64,000 bases of DNA, taken from the NCBI GenBank assembly GCA_037074765.1, contig JBAMDO010000075.1, forward strand, positions 171,738 through 235,737, in the 5' to 3' direction. This document shows, piece after piece, positions 59,401-64,000 of this stretch. Below the pieces are notes generated by a model. That model was not told where the DNA came from and searched no databases. It saw only the letters and a program-made list of their open reading frames with translations. Numbering within the stretch: the first letter of the stretch is position 1; every line of letters begins with the position of its first letter. The stretch comes from Mansonella perstans (taxonomy: Eukaryota; Nematoda; Chromadorea; Rhabditida; Onchocercidae). A program made the translations under genes and the position numbers.

Positions 59401-62400
59401 CAATATAAGCTACCACTTAACTAGCTGGACTTTCCACAATTCAGAAGACCCGGTCTCCCCTACCTAACGTGTAGGATACTGACAAATTTTAAATAAATTT
59501 CATTATGGAGATAATATCTGTTCGATCTTCGACCGAGCTCACCATTTACTGACACTCTCACCTCTGACTTCCATGATAATCTAATACTATCCACACTTCC
59601 ATCAAGCTTATCAATCATTTGCATGCTACGAAAAAACTTTTATCTATGAATATGAATTACCGTAATCAACTGATATGAGCCGCTGAAGTTCTTTGAAAAC
59701 TGCAGGAGAAAGAGCAGGATCTATACCACATGGATATAATTTCAACCAAAGCCAATTCTCCAAATTATTGCAAACTTCAGGTACATCACCACCAAGTAGT
59801 GCACAATATACTGCTTTTTTATAGATATCCACAAACGAACCTGATTCGCAACGCAATTCTGCTTTTACTTTTAATCGATCGTCAGTAGAAAGTCTAAAAT
59901 TAAGCAAGACATTAAATTAAACATTCTCATTAAATCAACAGCATCATTCCAGCTACCGTCAAATGCACTATGAAAAACCAAATTATACGATAATGCCTTT
60001 CATTTTATCTACAAAATCAAATGCACGAATCATGCAAAAATAAACAAGAATGTCGTTAAATTCCACAAAGATACGATCAGTTCCATAAAAAAACACACTT
60101 TTTATTTTTTTCAAGTTGAAGCAGAGCAACCGTTACAGCTGCGCACGATGGCAAATTTTTCAAATGTGAATCAGCTATTTTTGCAGCAGACTGCAGTTCT
60201 CCAGCCCTTAAACAATGATAAACAACTTCCCAAAGGGCATGTCCATTTGGTCCATACACGCCATCCTAAAAACTAATGGTTGAATTGTCAAATGAAACAA
60301 ATGTCGCAAGCTTGCAGTAGATGCAAACTCAGTACTTTAAAATTTTACAAAATATAACTAGGCAAATGTAACTTCCAATACATAAATATCAAGATTCGAT
60401 TACTTGAGTATGTCGTTGAGTTGGATTTAAATGTTTAACATTTAAAAAAGCATCAATAAGCGATAACATTGTCGGATTACCACCTCTGCGAGCAATTGCT
60501 AAATTATTTTCCACAACTGTCTCCATATACGAAATAAAGCTACAAAAAAATTTATGAGTGGATAATTATTCTCTGATGAAAAAAAAAAAAATAATTTCCA
60601 TGATTTAGGAATGAATGCAAGTATATAGTCACAGCATTTATAGAAATTCTGCCTCGTTTGAGTAAACCATGTTTCATAAAATATGAAGGGAAAAAGAATT
60701 AATTTGAGGAAAATTAAATAATCCTTTTTTAGTAAACCTAAAAATTAAAAATTAATTCACTTTTTATGAAGAAATTCCAAAGTTGTGTCAATGATGTGTT
60801 TCATCCAAGAAACCGAAGAGCGGAAATTTCTAGCGGTACCGGTAACAACGAATGGGTGATTCAGCGGTGCAACTGTCTGCCCCCATAATGCGATTATTCC
60901 ATCATCCCGTGTTTTCGATGCAGCTTCTCTAAAAGCCATAGCTAGCTTATCCACTTTTTTTTCTTCTATATAGTCGGAAATCTGAAAATTTAATAACATC
61001 GGGAGATATATGTCCTCTGTTACACCTCTGTCACATTATCATTGCTTCATCTCAACAGAACCTGAATTGTGCTTTGAAAAACCTCAGTAAACAAAAAATG
61101 TATTTCGCTCAATCAAAATACCTCCTTTTTTTCTTCACTGAAATAACTTAGCTAAACTTGGAAACTTACCCCCTTAGCGAATGTCAATTCCATACTATTA
61201 CCGGGCTTGACTGAAGTAACCGAATCCAAGCTCGTTGCCTGAAAATTTGCTAGGTTTGCAATATGTGAACAAGTACAAAATTCCTTACTTTAACATGGAT
61301 GAGCGTGGCATAAAAAACATTTTCTATTAACAAATTAAGTTCAAAATACTTCCACCTACCGTTCAATAATGATTAACTTGAGGGATTATCAATTAATTCT
61401 GCAGATTAATCAGTCTTAAAATGTTAATCATATTTAATATGCTATAAGATGACACGAACTGCAAAAGAAAAAACCGAAAGTATAAATAGCATTTAGCTAA
61501 CAAACATTAAAACACTGCAACACGGTTTTACCCTCGCAATAATTCCATAGCTGGGCGACTTAATCAATGACTGGAAAGAACTTACTTTGGGAGTGGAAGT
61601 AGCAGAAGGAGTAGTTTTCGTTATACATTTAGTCGCCGTATATGCCTGATCTACTATGCGCTGATTCAGGAATGCCCTTTCCGCTTCCAAACGAGTGCGC
61701 ATCGAAGTTTCAGCAACAATTTCATTCAACATATGTTGGCAGTCTGACGAGGGCAATACAAGATCTTCCGTTTCACTTTCTACTTCTTCTTGCATTTGTG
61801 GTATTGAGCTGAGCGCAAAGCCTTTTCTACCCAATAATAAACCCATCTTAAAATCAACAGTTAATAAATTAAAACGAACTAAAAATCTAGGAAATATGAA
61901 CAATAAAAATCATAAACAATGATCAAATATACTTCAGCATCGGATAACCGTTCATCGGCAGGTGTTTTGCTTTTCCATAAATCTTCACTACGTCGGAAAA
62001 CATCGTTTAGTGCAAGATCGACACGGGTTTTGTACTGAATTGGAATGATAATTCATCAGTATTTTCACGAAAGATTAATCTAATTTTAATAAACTCAATT
62101 TTAATAAGTCCGAATAAGTTTATCTGTACAGGAATCCTTCTCATCATTGCTCTAAATTTCAGCAAAAATGTTACTGCAGTGCAGGGAGAAAAGTATTTTT
62201 CATTTAACAGCAATGAATACAGCTGATTTAATACTGTTGTCCTTGAATTTTTCGATTCAATTAAATGAAACTTAGATTTTAACCAAACCACTAACACCAA
62301 TTAGTTATTTCTCTAATCAAAAAATGGATTTGCAAAAAAATGAAATACATAATTACCGATGATCCTGATGATGATTTCGAAATGGTTTTCGGTATCGACA

Positions 62401-62443
62401 AAAAGTCCGATTTGTTCAGCAAATCTTCAAATGCTCCTGGCAT
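56432..62443 (-). CDS. NUP93: Nucleoporin NUP93 (Nic96 family)
   Basis: Seventeen exons close in frame to 917 residues (human 819). From 5': 62443-62357, 62034-61933, 61846-61586, 61238-61170, 60981-60761, 60539-60404, 60265-60099, 59893-59661, 59348-59249, 59007-58916, 58740-58597, 58491-57959, 57791-57577, 57457-57394, 57214-57183, 57106-57004 and 56626-56432. NUP93 is an inner-ring scaffold of the nuclear pore that anchors NUP205/188 and NUP62. Diagnostic blocks: VDKLAMAFREAASK with WKSKT helices, GPNGHALWEVVYHCLRAGEL, YKKAVYCALLGGD then ENWLWLKL, YYQALWLTGQYERAI, DMLVHAVHIAILL, LLLDLSTFFQLY and the C-terminal AKAIILYVAMIPYR. The excess length is largely in exon 12, about 90 residues more than the human protein. 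A TTTCAG abuts the ATG, suggesting trans-splicing. Confidence 0.93.
58221..58270. repeat. Inverted repeat (hairpin) inside NUP93 exon 12
   Basis: Left arm 58221-58238 and right arm 58252-58270 are reverse complements apart from a single extra base, with a 13-base A-rich loop. The coding strand reads it as about residues 611-628 (LARQVIFSNFYCRARDK). Confidence 0.9.
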
Positions 62444-62452
62444 CTGAAATTC
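62444..62452 (-). other. Likely spliced-leader trans-splice acceptor of NUP93
   Basis: Reading the minus strand, GAATTTCAG sits immediately before the ATG at 62443, leaving no 5' UTR. No upstream exon is apparent. Inferred from position. Confidence 0.55.
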
Positions 62453-64000
62453 AATCAAGAATCCAGAGAAATAAATTCTCAGCTCCGTTTTCTTTTCATA
62501 TCATTGATATCAACACATTTCAAAATCAACTAAATATCATTCTGGACCTGATTGAAAACTTTAAAACACAAAATCAACGTTTTAATAATGATCATTGAAG
62601 ATAAAGTTTGATTCTCAGAGTAGAAAATTATTTTAGTGAGCTGTCACGTTAACATAATGTATCATTATAACACAAAAATATATTTCACAAATTCGTTTGA
62701 ATTTATTTTCTCAAGAATATTTTCACAACATCAGATGACGAAAGAAGATTGGTCCCGAAATAAATTATTGAATATCAAACGATCCTTCTAGAAAGGACTG
62801 AAATTACAATTCTGGGCCTAGGTTCCAGCATAATTGCTTTCTATCTTACTTTCCAAGTATCAATAATTACATATAGCAAATCAATGTGCATTAAGATCAA
62901 ACTTTTGCAAAGGGTGAAATTTTAAAATATTTCAAATGCCAATAGTATAATTTCAAAATTTTCAATATACTTTTAACGTGAAAAAATGTTACAGTTTCTC
63001 ATTTTCGGTTAAACGTAGTAAGTGGAACTTTTAATCCCACTTAAAAAAAAAGAAGGGAAAAAGTATCGCTGCTCCAACAACAGAACTACGCTGCACACAA
63101 ATACACTCTCAATCTTTAGATCTCGATCTCACACAGTCCCTATTAATTCTTATCAATCTCTGTCGTCTCTTCAAATGTGTCGTCTTTTGTTTCGCTAAAG
63201 TTAAATAACATTACTTCAAAGTAGTTGAAGAAAAAACACTCAGGGAAACTCTTGTTTTGTGCCAGTCATCATCCTATTCCCGGTATTCCCTGCTCTTCCC
63301 TTCATCTCATTCAATTTAACTTTTGCGAAATTTCTCGGTAGACAGTTGAGGTACCATATAAGCATCAGCTTAATATGAAATTTGGATTTCCCAAAATTCT
63401 AAATACAATATTTGATCAAGATATGTTATCATAATTGTGAATAAATTGAATAAACTTCAAATGTACGTGAGCTATTTGAAATATTTCTCCGTTACGCTTA
63501 CCTACTCATGTTTACGTATAAATCACGCTAACAGCATAATATTTTTTTTACTCAAATTTCATTGAAATATTAGTTTTCATAAATTTTAGAAAATTATGAA
63601 TTTTTTTACTAATTTCTGTTATCGGTGTTTGGTGACATTATAAAATGTAATCAAAGTAAGTTACCTTATGATTAGTAACTATTACTGTAATGTTATCTTT
63701 CCCTTGCAATAAAAAAATTATGATAAATGGAAATAAATAACAATTGATCATTTTTTACTGTTAACCTATCATTTTCCACAAAAATATGCAAATATGTTAT
63801 GATAATATGGGTTTTAGCGATTCTCGGTTTTTTTTTTCTTTTTTTTTTTTTTTTTTTTTGGTGGAATATTTACATAAATGTTGGTGAGAAGCGAAAGAAT
63901 GATTACGGTAGTCTGTTGAATAATATCCAATCATCATCTATAGTATTAGTAATTGTTGTTGTTACCAAACTTTGTTATCGTTGTTATGATTTTATGGTTA
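62453..64000. other. Upstream region of NUP93 to window edge
   Basis: About 1.5 kb, AT-rich, with a poly-T tract at 63829-63859 and short TTG repeats near 63950. No gene recognised on either strand. Confidence 0.55.

Overview
The window reads as a nuclear contig of a parasitic nematode, most likely a filarial or other spirurid (clade III) worm; the species cannot be settled from sequence reading alone. The DNA is strongly AT-rich. Genes are split into many short exons with introns of about 60 to 1500 bases. Introns mostly begin GT(A/T)A and end TTT(C/T)AG or TTTTAG, and several start codons sit just after a TTTCAG-type acceptor, as expected for spliced-leader trans-splicing. Gaps between genes are short for an animal genome. 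I saw no bacterial, viral, tRNA, rRNA or CRISPR feature.

Layout. 136-1581 (-): 5' part of a CASC3/Barentsz gene, running off the left edge. 1582-4988: microsatellite-rich gap. 4989-11243 (+): WW-WW-MyTH4-RhoGAP protein (ARHGAP39/Vilse). 12833-16823 (+): CDKAL1-type tRNA methylthiotransferase. 18599-19543 (+): diphosphoinositol polyphosphate phosphohydrolase (Nudix). 20556-21680 (-): ARFRP1-type GTPase. 22901-25700 (+): GOLPH3, divergent from ARFRP1. 27673-45014 (+): a run of six same-strand genes, RPS10, CCDC174, NTF2, TMEM208 (SND2), SMPD4 and an XTBD protein (PAXT-1/CDKN2AIP-like). 46336-53599 (-): mitochondrial FAD dehydrogenase plus aminomethyltransferase-fold protein (PDPR/DMGDH/SARDH family). 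56432-62443 (-): NUP93. Splice models for all of these were built by hand. All frames close from first to last exon except one internal junction in the dehydrogenase-like gene, where two in-frame solutions exist, and CASC3, which is cut by the window edge.

Functionally these are conserved housekeeping genes. They cover mRNA metabolism (CASC3, CCDC174, the XRN2-partner-like protein), translation and tRNA modification (RPS10, CDKAL1), nuclear transport and envelope (NTF2, NUP93, SMPD4), and Golgi/ER trafficking (ARFRP1, GOLPH3, TMEM208). No wholly new system stood out. The points most worth a second look are two GC-AG introns (RPS10 and ARFRP1), a near-perfect hairpin inside a NUP93 coding exon, loss of the flavin-linking histidine motif in the dehydrogenase-like protein, a decayed copy of a TMEM208 exon in its own intron, the head-to-head pairing of two Golgi genes, and the six-gene same-strand run that may be an operon.
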